Positions 32,351 through 40,460 of a stretch of DNA of 52,071 nucleotides are shown here, piece by piece. Location of the stretch: the NCBI GenBank assembly GCA_964609375.1, contig CAZSSA010000008.1:1-52071 (forward strand). Direction: 5' to 3'. Position numbers and translations under genes: made by a program. The notes under the pieces were generated by a model. It did no database searches. It was given only the letters and a program-made list of their open reading frames with translations, and was not told where the DNA came from. Each line of letters begins with the position of its first letter. The stretch's first letter is position 1. The DNA is from CAZDUS01 sp964609375 (lineage in GTDB: Bacteria; Verrucomicrobiota; Kiritimatiellia; CAIKKV01; CAITUY01).

Positions 32351-34390
32351 ATGACCATGAAGGACATTGCTGTTAACGACGTGAGGAACTTTGTGTTGAT
32401 GGGACACACGGGAAGCGGCAAGACCACGCTTGCCGACGCCATGCTGTTCAAGATGGGGATGACGGATCGAATGGGGCTGGTGGACCAGGGATCGAGCCTG
32501 GGCGATTACACGGATGAAGAGAAAGCCCGCAAGACCACGATTTACGCGAAATCATTCACCGGTTTCTATAAGACCTCCGACGGTCGCAAGATGGATGTTG
32601 TTTTTTGTGATACCCCTGGATATGCCGATTTTTCGGGACAAGTGATTCAGGCGAGTCGTATTGCCAGTGCGGCGTTGATTACGATTGATGCGTTGGCTGG
32701 AATTCAGGTGGGGACGACGCGGGCATGGAAACAAGCTGAGGCGATGGACTTGCCTTGCATGGTGGTGATTACCGGGTTGGATCGTGAGAATGCCTCCTAT
32801 GAGAAGGTGCTGGGTGAAATTCAGGCCGCATGGGGGAGTCGATGTGAGCCCATGGTGATCCCGTTGCCTGGCGCCAGCGGCATGGTGGATGTGCTGGCCA
32901 GTGCGGAGGCTCCGGAATCGGTGAGGGACCTTGTCAAGGACTCGAAAGGCGTTCTGGTGGAGTTGGCGGCAGAGACTAACGATACCCTGATCGAGAAGTA
33001 TTTGGCGGGTGAAAGTCTGAGCCCTGTGGAGATTTCTGATGGGTTGAGGGTCGCGGTGCTTAACCGTAAACTGATTCCGGTGTATGCATGTGCGGCGGTG
33101 AAAAACATCGGGGTACCCGAGGTCATGGATGGTGTGTCGAGGTTGTTGCCGTCACCGATGGATCGCCCCATGAAGGATGCGGAGGGCAAGGCCATTAATC
33201 CATCGACCAAGGCGCCGTTTGTGGGGTTTGTCTGGCGTACGGTTAATGATCCCTTTATCGGGCAGATGAGTTTTATATATGTTTGCGGCGGAACGTTGAA
33301 GGCTGACTTGGACATTGTGAATGTCAACAAGGATCAGAAAGAGCGTGTGGCGCAGTTTTCGATTGTGAACGGCAAGAAGCAGGTGCCGGTTGAAGAGGCC
33401 GAGGCTGGTGACATTGTGGCGGTGGCGAAGCTGAAAGTGACGGGGCTAGGGGATGTGCTGTGCCAGAACGGCACCAAGGTGCTGTTGGCGCCATATCGCT
33501 TTCCAAACCCGGTGATGTGGTATGCCGTGACGGCCAAGACGCAGGGAGATGAGGATAAGATCGGGACGGCATTGCACCGGATGGCGGACGAGGATCCCAC
33601 GATCAAGGTTGAGCGTAATGTGGATACGCATGAGACGATTGTATCGGGTATGGGTGATACACACCTGGCGGTGGCGGTGGAGCACATGAAACGGCGGAGT
33701 GGTGTGGATGTGACGCTTAGCACTCCGAAGGTGCCCTACAAGGAAACGGTGACAGGGCGTGGGGAGGGTCACTACAAGCACAAGAAGCAATCCGGCGGTC
33801 GTGGGCAATTTGGCGAAGTCTATTTGCGAGTGCAACCTCTTCCTGAGAATGACAAGGAGTGGTTTGAGGACGCGATTGTGGGTGGAGCAATTCCCCATAA
33901 CTTTGTGCCGGCAGTGCAGAAGGGAGTGGTGGAGGGAATGTTGCGCGGTTCTGTGGCTGGATTTCCCGTGGTTGGCGTTAAATCAACCGTGTATGACGGA
34001 TCATATCACGATGTGGACTCCTCTGAAATTGCCTTCAAGATTGCCGGGGGTCGGGCTTTTAAGGATGCGATGAGCAAGGCCAGGCCGGTATTGCTGGAGC
34101 CGATCATGCAGGTCAAGGTGACAATTCCCGAGCACTTTATGGGTGATGTTAATGGCGATATGAGCCATCGGCGCGGTCGGATCGTGGGGATGGAAGTGGC
34201 GGATGGCATGCAGTTGATTACGGCGGAGGTGCCGCAGGCGGAATTGTTCACCTATTGTGCCGAGTTGCGTAGTATGACAGGCGGACGGGGTTCCTTTGAA
34301 ATGGCGTTTCTCCGATATGATGTGGTGCCGAGCAATGTGGCCCAGAAGGTGATTGCGGCGGCCGAGAAGGTCAAAGAAGAGGAGGAATGA
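32351..34390 (+). CDS. Elongation factor G-like GTPase (EF-G-2 type) with altered G4
   Basis: A 679-residue paralogue of EF-G, the ribosomal translocase. The G1 loop is GHTGSGKT at residues 18-25 (canonical EF-G has GHIDAGKTT), G3 is DTPGYADF, and the guanine-specifying G4, NKxD in most GTPases, reads TGLD at 141-144. Domains II to V follow, with the conserved YKHKKQSGGRGQFGEV of domain IV and the C-terminal RGRIVGMEV and TGGRGSFEM. A separate canonical fusA would be expected elsewhere. Its exact job is unknown; some EF-G-2 proteins assist recycling. The radical SAM gene overlaps its stop by ATGA. Confidence 0.88.
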   Translation: MTMKDIAVNDVRNFVLMGHTGSGKTTLADAMLFKMGMTDRMGLVDQGSSLGDYTDEEKARKTTIYAKSFTGFYKTSDGRKMDVVFCDTPGYADFSGQVIQASRIASAALITIDALAGIQVGTTRAWKQAEAMDLPCMVVITGLDRENASYEKVLGEIQAAWGSRCEPMVIPLPGASGMVDVLASAEAPESVRDLVKDSKGVLVELAAETNDTLIEKYLAGESLSPVEISDGLRVAVLNRKLIPVYACAAVKNIGVPEVMDGVSRLLPSPMDRPMKDAEGKAINPSTKAPFVGFVWRTVNDPFIGQMSFIYVCGGTLKADLDIVNVNKDQKERVAQFSIVNGKKQVPVEEAEAGDIVAVAKLKVTGLGDVLCQNGTKVLLAPYRFPNPVMWYAVTAKTQGDEDKIGTALHRMADEDPTIKVERNVDTHETIVSGMGDTHLAVAVEHMKRRSGVDVTLSTPKVPYKETVTGRGEGHYKHKKQSGGRGQFGEVYLRVQPLPENDKEWFEDAIVGGAIPHNFVPAVQKGVVEGMLRGSVAGFPVVGVKSTVYDGSYHDVDSSEIAFKIAGGRAFKDAMSKARPVLLEPIMQVKVTIPEHFMGDVNGDMSHRRGRIVGMEVADGMQLITAEVPQAELFTYCAELRSMTGGRGSFEMAFLRYDVVPSNVAQKVIAAAEKVKEEEE

Positions 34391-35313
34391 TCCGGGCGGT
34401 GAGTGCGAATCGGTTGACATCCGTGCCGGGACAGTGTTTCCTGTGCCCTCGGAAATGCGGGGTTGACCGTTGGGCAGGGGGGGGTGGGTATTGCAGGGCA
34501 GGGACGAAGGTGCAGATTTTTCGACATGGGTTGCATCATGGCGAAGAGCCACCAGTATCCGGGACGCGTGGATCCGGGACGGTATTTTTCAGCCGGTGCA
34601 CGTTGAGGTGTATTTTTTGTCAGAATCACCCGTGGAGCCAGAGCGGGGAAGGCCGGGAATACGAGGTGTCGGGGCTGGCCGATGTTTTTGTCTCGTTGGC
34701 GGAAGCCGGGGCGCATAATTGGAATTGGGTGAGCCCGACTCCATGGTTGCCGTGGATTGTTGAAGCGTTGGATATGGCGGTGGCGCGGGGAGTGGAGTTG
34801 CCGGTGGTGTATAACACCAGCGGATTTGAGAATGTGGATGTTTTAAGAATGTTGGATGGTCGCGTGGCGGTGTATTTGACTGACCTGCGGTATTCGCGGC
34901 CGGAGACGGCGGAGGCAGGGTCCGGGAGTGCAGGCTATGTGGAGGCGTCGCGTGCGGCGCTGGAAGAGATGTGGAGGCAGGTGGGGCCCCTGGTGATGGA
35001 TGGTGAGGGGATTGCACAGCGAGGAACGATATGCCGTTTGCTGGTGCTGCCTGGGTTTGAGGACGAAGCGGTGGCCAATTTGGAATGGATGGCAGCGACC
35101 GTGGGGACGGAGATATCCGTGAGTGTGATGTCGCAGTATACGCCAACGTTTCGGGCGGTGGGGGTGGAGCCATGGGGACGGCGCCCGACAGCGGGCGAAT
35201 ATGAACGGGTAGTTGAGGCGGTGGATCGGCTTGGTTTTGCGCAAGGATGGGTACAGGATTACGATACCCCGGCGGCAGATGAATTGGTTGGATTTAATAT
35301 GAATCCGGTGTGA
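34387..35313 (+). CDS. Radical SAM protein, PFL-activase-like (COG1313 type)
   Basis: A 308-residue radical SAM enzyme. The cluster motif is CTLRCIFCQN (CxxxCxxC), preceded by an N-terminal CFLCPRKCGVDRWAG-GGYC cysteine set that can hold a second metal centre. The segment NTSGFE and LTDLRYS follow the pattern of the PflA-like, uncharacterised group. The natural substrate is unknown; in anaerobes related enzymes activate glycyl radical enzymes, but no such partner is nearby. It overlaps the EF-G-like gene by ATGA with AGGAGG inside that gene's end. Confidence 0.88.
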   Translation: MIRAVSANRLTSVPGQCFLCPRKCGVDRWAGGGGYCRAGTKVQIFRHGLHHGEEPPVSGTRGSGTVFFSRCTLRCIFCQNHPWSQSGEGREYEVSGLADVFVSLAEAGAHNWNWVSPTPWLPWIVEALDMAVARGVELPVVYNTSGFENVDVLRMLDGRVAVYLTDLRYSRPETAEAGSGSAGYVEASRAALEEMWRQVGPLVMDGEGIAQRGTICRLLVLPGFEDEAVANLEWMAATVGTEISVSVMSQYTPTFRAVGVEPWGRRPTAGEYERVVEAVDRLGFAQGWVQDYDTPAADELVGFNMNPV

Positions 35314-35355
35314 GCGGATTCAATAGCAGCATAACAAGGAAAGCGAGGAGTAGGG

Positions 35356-36120
35356 ATGAGTGGTCATAGTAAGTGGAAAACGATTCAGCATAAGAAGGGC
35401 GCGGCTGACGCCAAGCGCGGCAAGATTTTCAGCAAGATGGCCAAGGAATTGATGGTCGTGGCCAAGGCGGGTGGCGGGAATCCTGACACCAACACAGCGT
35501 TGCGGACGATGATCCAACGGTGCAAAGCCGTAAGTATGCCTAATGAAAACATTGACCGTGCCATCAAGAAGGGTACGGGAGAATTGGCGGCGGACATCAT
35601 GGAGGAAATCTCCTATGAAGGGTTTGCTGCCGGTGGTGTTGGAGTGGTGGTCAAGGTGTTGACGGACAACAAGAATCGCGCGGCGGCGGAAATCCGTCAT
35701 ATTTTCAGCAAGCATGGGTCCAGTTTCGCGGCCCAGGGTGCGGTGTCGCGCGGGTTTCGGCGGCGTGGTCAGATTTTTGTGGATGCCGCTGCCGTGGATG
35801 AAGAGAAATTAATGGATATCGTGCTTACGGCGGGTGCGGAGGATATGCAGCATGATGGCGAGCAGTTTGAGGTCCTGACTGATCCGGCGGCGTTTCCGGC
35901 GGTGATGGAGGCATTGGAAAAGGCTGGCATCAAGGCTTCAACAGAGTCGGAAGTTCGGCTTGTGCCGGACACCTACGCACCGGTGACAGACAAGGCGAAT
36001 GCCAAGGCGGTCATGAAGTTTGTGGAAACGCTTGAGGACAACGATGATGTCCAGAACGTTTACACGAACATGGATGTGGATGATGCGGTGTTAACGGCCA
36101 TGGAGGGCGACAAGGATTGA
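35356..36120 (+). CDS. yebC: YebC/PmpR family transcriptional regulator
   Basis: A 254-residue YebC protein with the N-terminal signature MSGHSKWKTIQHKKGAADAKRGKIFSKMA (shown here only in part: SGHSKWKTIQHKKGAADAKR). The middle has YEGFAAGGVGVVV. Members act as DNA-binding regulators, and a related set acts on ribosome stalling at proline stretches. It begins the yebC-ruvC-ruvA-ruvB order that is widely conserved. Confidence 0.95.
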   Translation: MSGHSKWKTIQHKKGAADAKRGKIFSKMAKELMVVAKAGGGNPDTNTALRTMIQRCKAVSMPNENIDRAIKKGTGELAADIMEEISYEGFAAGGVGVVVKVLTDNKNRAAAEIRHIFSKHGSSFAAQGAVSRGFRRRGQIFVDAAAVDEEKLMDIVLTAGAEDMQHDGEQFEVLTDPAAFPAVMEALEKAGIKASTESEVRLVPDTYAPVTDKANAKAVMKFVETLEDNDDVQNVYTNMDVDDAVLTAMEGDKD

Positions 36121-36157
36121 CCTTGGCGCCCTGATAACCCCGCCGTGAGGTGGATAG

Positions 36158-36655
36158 ATGCGCGTGCTGGGGATCGATACATCGTTACGATCGACAGGGG
36201 TCGGTGTTGTGGATGCCGCCGGAAGCCGTTTATCGGCTGTTGAATTCGGGCGGATTCATAATGCCGACCATCTTCTTTTATCGGAGTGTCTGCGCCGGGT
36301 CGGGGGTGGCATCCGGGAACTGATTGAACGCACCCGCCCGGAAATTGCGGCGATTGAGGATATTTTTTTCTGCAAGAACGTCAAGACCGCCATGATACTG
36401 GGTGAAGCACGCGGGGTTGTGATTGCGGCATGTGCCGGGGCAGGACTTCCCGTCTATGAGTATGCGCCCCGGAGAGTGAAGCAGGCATTGGTGGGGCATG
36501 GGGCGGCTGACAAGTCCCAGGTCAGGCGGATGGTCATGACCCTGTTGAACCTGACGGATGAGCCGCAGGAAGATGCGGGAGACGCGTTGGCGATAGCCAT
36601 TTGTCATTTGCACAGCATGTCGCCGGTGCCGGAGTTGGCGCCGAAACCGATATAG
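36158..36655 (+). CDS. ruvC: Holliday junction resolvase RuvC
   Basis: A 165-residue endonuclease that cuts Holliday junctions symmetrically. The catalytic acidic residues are visible: Asp in VLGIDTSLRSTGVGV, Glu in AAIEDIFFCKN, and the C-terminal DAGDALAIAICH pair. It ends 11 bp before ruvA. Confidence 0.95.
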   Translation: MRVLGIDTSLRSTGVGVVDAAGSRLSAVEFGRIHNADHLLLSECLRRVGGGIRELIERTRPEIAAIEDIFFCKNVKTAMILGEARGVVIAACAGAGLPVYEYAPRRVKQALVGHGAADKSQVRRMVMTLLNLTDEPQEDAGDALAIAICHLHSMSPVPELAPKPI

Positions 36656-36666
36656 AGGAAGACGGT

Positions 36667-37266
36667 ATGATCACGTTTCTGGAAGGTATTATTGAAGAGA
36701 AGCAGCCGACCCATGCGGTGATGAACGTGGGTGGCGTTGGGTATGAAGTGATCATTCCCCTCAGCAGTTATGACCGGTTGCCGGCGACGGGCGAGCGATG
36801 CCGTCTGTTGACGCACGATCATGTCCGGGAAGATGTGCATCAATTGTTTGGATTCGTGATGCCTGAAGAGCGCCGCGTATTCCTGTTGTTGTTGAATGTT
36901 TCCGGAGTGGGGCCCAAGACGGCGTTGTCGGTATTGAGCGGCATGACTGTTCGAGAGCTAAAGGTGGCCATCACGAGTGGGGACGTCAAGCGGTTGAGTT
37001 CAATTTCAGGGATTGGGAAGAAGACGGCCGAGCGTATGGTTGTGGAGTTGAGGGATAAGTTTGGTGCCGGTGAAGTGATGGAAGCGGCCAGTTCTGGAAA
37101 TGTGCCGCCGGAAGCTGAGATCAAGATGCGGGATGCTGTGTTGGCGTTAATTTCTCTTGGATACAAACGGTCGGAAGCTCAGGATATGGTCATTCGTGTG
37201 ATGAGCGATGCGGCATTGCAGGGTGCGACGGTCGAGGATGTTGTGCGCAAGGCGTTGAGCCGGTGA
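36667..37266 (+). CDS. ruvA: Holliday junction branch migration protein RuvA
   Basis: A 199-residue tetrameric junction-binding protein. Domain I is ITFLEGIIEEKQPTHAVMNV, the helix-hairpin-helix region has VSGVGPKTALSVLSG and ISGIGKKTAERMVVELRDK, and the C-terminal domain III (ALISLGYKRSEA) binds RuvB. The start at 36667 is set by GAGGAAG upstream and by homology. Confidence 0.95.
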   Translation: MITFLEGIIEEKQPTHAVMNVGGVGYEVIIPLSSYDRLPATGERCRLLTHDHVREDVHQLFGFVMPEERRVFLLLLNVSGVGPKTALSVLSGMTVRELKVAITSGDVKRLSSISGIGKKTAERMVVELRDKFGAGEVMEAASSGNVPPEAEIKMRDAVLALISLGYKRSEAQDMVIRVMSDAALQGATVEDVVRKALSR

Positions 37267-37356
37267 GGGATGGGGAGAGGATTGCTCTGCCAGAGGTGGA
37301 ACCGCTTGCGGTTGAGGATGGTGAATCGTTGTCGATGGTTGATGCAGGATTGAAAA

Positions 37357-38373
37357 ATGAGTGAGCGATTGATAACCGATGGGTTGAACAAACCGGACAA
37401 GGAACTGGATATTCGTTTACGTCCGATGCAGTTTCGTGATTTTATCGGGCAGCGAAAGGCGCGGGAGCGGTTGGAATTGTTTGTTGAGGCCGCCAAGGGG
37501 AGGAAGGAAACCCTTGAGCATGTGTTGTTGTCAGGGCCACCGGGACTGGGTAAGACGACATTGGCTTATATTCTTTCGCACGCCATGGGGGGGAATATCA
37601 AGGTGACCTCCGGTCCGGTAATTGACAAACCCGGTGATCTGGCGGGGTTGCTGACCGGGATGGAAAAGGGCGATATCCTCTTTATTGATGAGATTCATCG
37701 AATGCAGAGGAGCGTGGAGGAGTACTTGTATTCCGCCATGGAGGATTTCGTCATTGATATCATGATTGATCAGGGGGCAAATGCCCGGTCAGTGAGGTTA
37801 AATTTACAGCCGTTTACATTGGTTGGTGCAACGACGCGGAGCGGGATGTTGTCGGCCCCGTTGCGGTCACGGTTCGGGTTATCCATCCGGCTGGATTATT
37901 ATGATGTCGAGGATCTGGAGCAGATTGCGAAGCGTACGGCGCGGATTCTGGATGTTGAGATTGAGGATGATGGGGCACGTGAGATTGCCTGCCGGTCGCG
38001 TGGCACACCGCGGATATGCAACAACCTATTGAGACGCGTACGGGATTACGCGCAGGTCAAGGCGGATAACCGGATTACGCGGGCTGTGGCGGATAAAGCC
38101 CTGACGATGCTTGACATTGATAAGAACGGATTGGATGAATTGGATATGAGGGTTCTGGAGACAATCCAGAATAAGTTTGGCGGTGGGCCTGTCGGGCTCA
38201 GTTCTCTGGCGGTTTCAGTGGGTGAGGAGTCGGACACGATCGAGGAAGTGGTTGAGCCCTTTCTTATTCAACGAGGGTATTTGCAACGCACCCCTCAGGG
38301 GCGGAAGGTGACGGCGTTGACTGCCCGGCTGCTGGGTGTGGATGGTGGAGCGGCGCAAGGCCGGCTTCTTTAA
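37357..38373 (+). CDS. ruvB: Holliday junction branch migration ATPase RuvB
   Basis: A 338-residue AAA+ motor. It opens with LRPMQFRDFIGQ, has Walker A GPPGLGKTT, Walker B LFIDEIHRMQRSVEEYLYSAMED, the beta-hairpin TLVGATTRSGMLSAPLRSRFG, and ends with the winged-helix LIQRGYLQRTPQGRKVT. It ends 4 bp from the convergent lipoprotein gene, with no visible terminator between. Confidence 0.96.
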   Translation: MSERLITDGLNKPDKELDIRLRPMQFRDFIGQRKARERLELFVEAAKGRKETLEHVLLSGPPGLGKTTLAYILSHAMGGNIKVTSGPVIDKPGDLAGLLTGMEKGDILFIDEIHRMQRSVEEYLYSAMEDFVIDIMIDQGANARSVRLNLQPFTLVGATTRSGMLSAPLRSRFGLSIRLDYYDVEDLEQIAKRTARILDVEIEDDGAREIACRSRGTPRICNNLLRRVRDYAQVKADNRITRAVADKALTMLDIDKNGLDELDMRVLETIQNKFGGGPVGLSSLAVSVGEESDTIEEVVEPFLIQRGYLQRTPQGRKVTALTARLLGVDGGAAQGRLL

Positions 38374-38377
38374 GGTG

Positions 38378-40294
38378 CTACTTTGATTTGATGGGTTTTG
38401 GGGGCTGAACCCAGGTGAAGAAACTCCAGCGGCGAAGAACGGGTTGAGTGGCGGCGTTGGCGTTGTAAGGCATGCCGATTTTCAACAGCGAATCCTCCGC
38501 CTTCAAGAAAACGAGGGGAACCGACTGGCGCGGCGATACCCGTTCGGTCAATTTGTCGGCTCCCGACCCGGCCCAGACGAAAAAGCGGCGGTCTGATTGT
38601 CCATCCGTGTTTCCTCCGTCGAATTGGAAGAAAATGGGATAGGATATGGGCAATCCACCAATGGCGCGCAAGGCATTGAGGTCATAATAAAGGGAACATT
38701 GGTCGGCAGGGAGAGATGACGCGCCCTTTTTGGCTGGGCGTGGGCAGATGCCGTTGTTTGTGACTGCAACGTTGGCAATGGAGGCGGCCCGCATATCGTA
38801 GCCTGGAACACTGCCGTTCTCTTCGAGAAGCACAAGGCGGTGGAAACGGTTCGTGGTGGCAATGCGATAGAGCGTGTAGCCTGATACATGTGCAGCACGG
38901 AAAGACAAGGCTTTTGATGAGTCTTTCACAATCAAGGGCTTTGAATTCGCCAGTGGAGAGAGAATGATATTAGGATGAATCAACAGGGCGACGGGTTCGG
39001 AGCAATACAACAGTTGAGGGGTAAGGGACTCGTCCGCCAGTACCGTGAAGCGGTTTCCAAAGGTTGGCAAAAAGAGTTCATCGCGAAGATGGCGTGGCAA
39101 GGCTGAGTAGTGGTGGGCTTCATTCAGGACGGATACGGTTTTGCTGCTGAGAGAAATCTGGTAGAGGCCGCCCTGGCCCGGGCGCAAGGTGGCCAGTTCT
39201 GGTGATATACCCATGGGCTGCACGTTCCCGCCGCGGAGCGTGATGGGCTCAGTGGTGGGGCGTTCAGGCGACAGGACAACGGCGATAACAAATTGTTTCG
39301 CCTTTGGATTGTAAAACAACTGGGTGATATCGCCCGGATAGATTTTTCCCAAGATCGGTGATAAGCCAAGGAAGTCTTCGTGCCTGATGAGTGAGCTTAA
39401 TAAAGGGCGGAAACTGGATATATCCTTGAATGTCGCAAGGGAGGGGGCGTGTTGGGCCGGTAGACTCGGGTCATCGAGAATGATGCCCTTGAAGCCCATG
39501 GCCATGGCCGCCCATGATTGCCACGCGAGGTATGGTGCAGGTTTTTGTGACGAGGAGTCCGAGGTAAGGATGACCAGCGGAGTCATGGCTTCTTTCATGG
39601 CGGCATTCACGGCCTTGGTACCGCTCTGGATGAACGTTTCGAAGGGGTTTGCGGTTCCTGACCGGGGAGGGAGCAGTTCGAGGGAGCAGCACAGGAAAGG
39701 GCTTTGAGGCACGTTCAGCGCAAAAGCTTCGGCGGAGTCCGGGCGCACCGTAACGAGGGTGGGGATACGCAGGGTGGTGTTGGATTGAAGTTGCTGGCCG
39801 AAAAGGTTGATGGCGTTCTCCGAAGCGAGTGTGTTGCCAAAGGCAATGGCGGACGGTTTGGGGTTCAGGTTGATCCAGAACCGCTGCAGTGCGGGGGTGG
39901 CCGTGCGGAACCATGAGGGTGTGATGGTGTTATCGGAGGGCAGGATGGCCCACGAGGGGGCTAACGCCACCATGATATCATTTGCCTTTGCTGTTTTAAT
40001 CAGCCTGGCTGAGTAGGTGATGTCTGAAAAATCGCTTTTTGCCCAGATGAAGGATACGTGGCGCTCATGCAAGCGGGATAGAGTGTCACGCAAGGCTGAT
40101 TCGTCGGACAACGGCGGGTTTTGCCAGACAACGCCTAAAGGGAATGCGGTGGACCATTCGGTGGCGGCTGATTGACGAAAGCGTTCATCAGGACTGAGTG
40201 ATTTAGCCTGCGGATGCCCTTTGCTGACAGCACGCTTGCAAGATATCGCTGATACGCAGCACAGTATAGCCAATAGAAGAGTAAAATACTTCAT
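38378..40294 (-). CDS. Hypothetical lipoprotein
   Basis: A 638-residue exported protein of no family I recognise. The N-terminus is a lipoprotein signal: YFTLLLAILCCVSAISC, with the lipobox cysteine at residue 19. The region of about 50-320 has alternating strand/helix spacing with WAKSDFSDI, LAPSWAIL and AMGFKGIILDDP, compatible with a TIM-barrel glycosidase-like fold, and 330-638 looks beta-rich. No catalytic acidic pair could be assigned. It is convergent with ruvB and divergent from the kinase gene, with 166 bp between them. Confidence 0.75.
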   Translation of the reverse strand: MKYFTLLLAILCCVSAISCKRAVSKGHPQAKSLSPDERFRQSAATEWSTAFPLGVVWQNPPLSDESALRDTLSRLHERHVSFIWAKSDFSDITYSARLIKTAKANDIMVALAPSWAILPSDNTITPSWFRTATPALQRFWINLNPKPSAIAFGNTLASENAINLFGQQLQSNTTLRIPTLVTVRPDSAEAFALNVPQSPFLCCSLELLPPRSGTANPFETFIQSGTKAVNAAMKEAMTPLVILTSDSSSQKPAPYLAWQSWAAMAMGFKGIILDDPSLPAQHAPSLATFKDISSFRPLLSSLIRHEDFLGLSPILGKIYPGDITQLFYNPKAKQFVIAVVLSPERPTTEPITLRGGNVQPMGISPELATLRPGQGGLYQISLSSKTVSVLNEAHHYSALPRHLRDELFLPTFGNRFTVLADESLTPQLLYCSEPVALLIHPNIILSPLANSKPLIVKDSSKALSFRAAHVSGYTLYRIATTNRFHRLVLLEENGSVPGYDMRAASIANVAVTNNGICPRPAKKGASSLPADQCSLYYDLNALRAIGGLPISYPIFFQFDGGNTDGQSDRRFFVWAGSGADKLTERVSPRQSVPLVFLKAEDSLLKIGMPYNANAATQPVLRRWSFFTWVQPPKPIKSK

Positions 40295-40460
40295 GGGGGG
40301 GTAGGATACGCTTTTGAGTTAATCTGGGCAAATCGTATGTGAGGTTCCCTGTGGAGAGGTTCCCTGTATGGTTTTATCTGGATAAGTTTTGAGGTGGACT
40401 GTACTGTCATCTCAGTGACCGTGCGTTATATCATAGCGTACGTCAGCAGGGGTTGATTTC

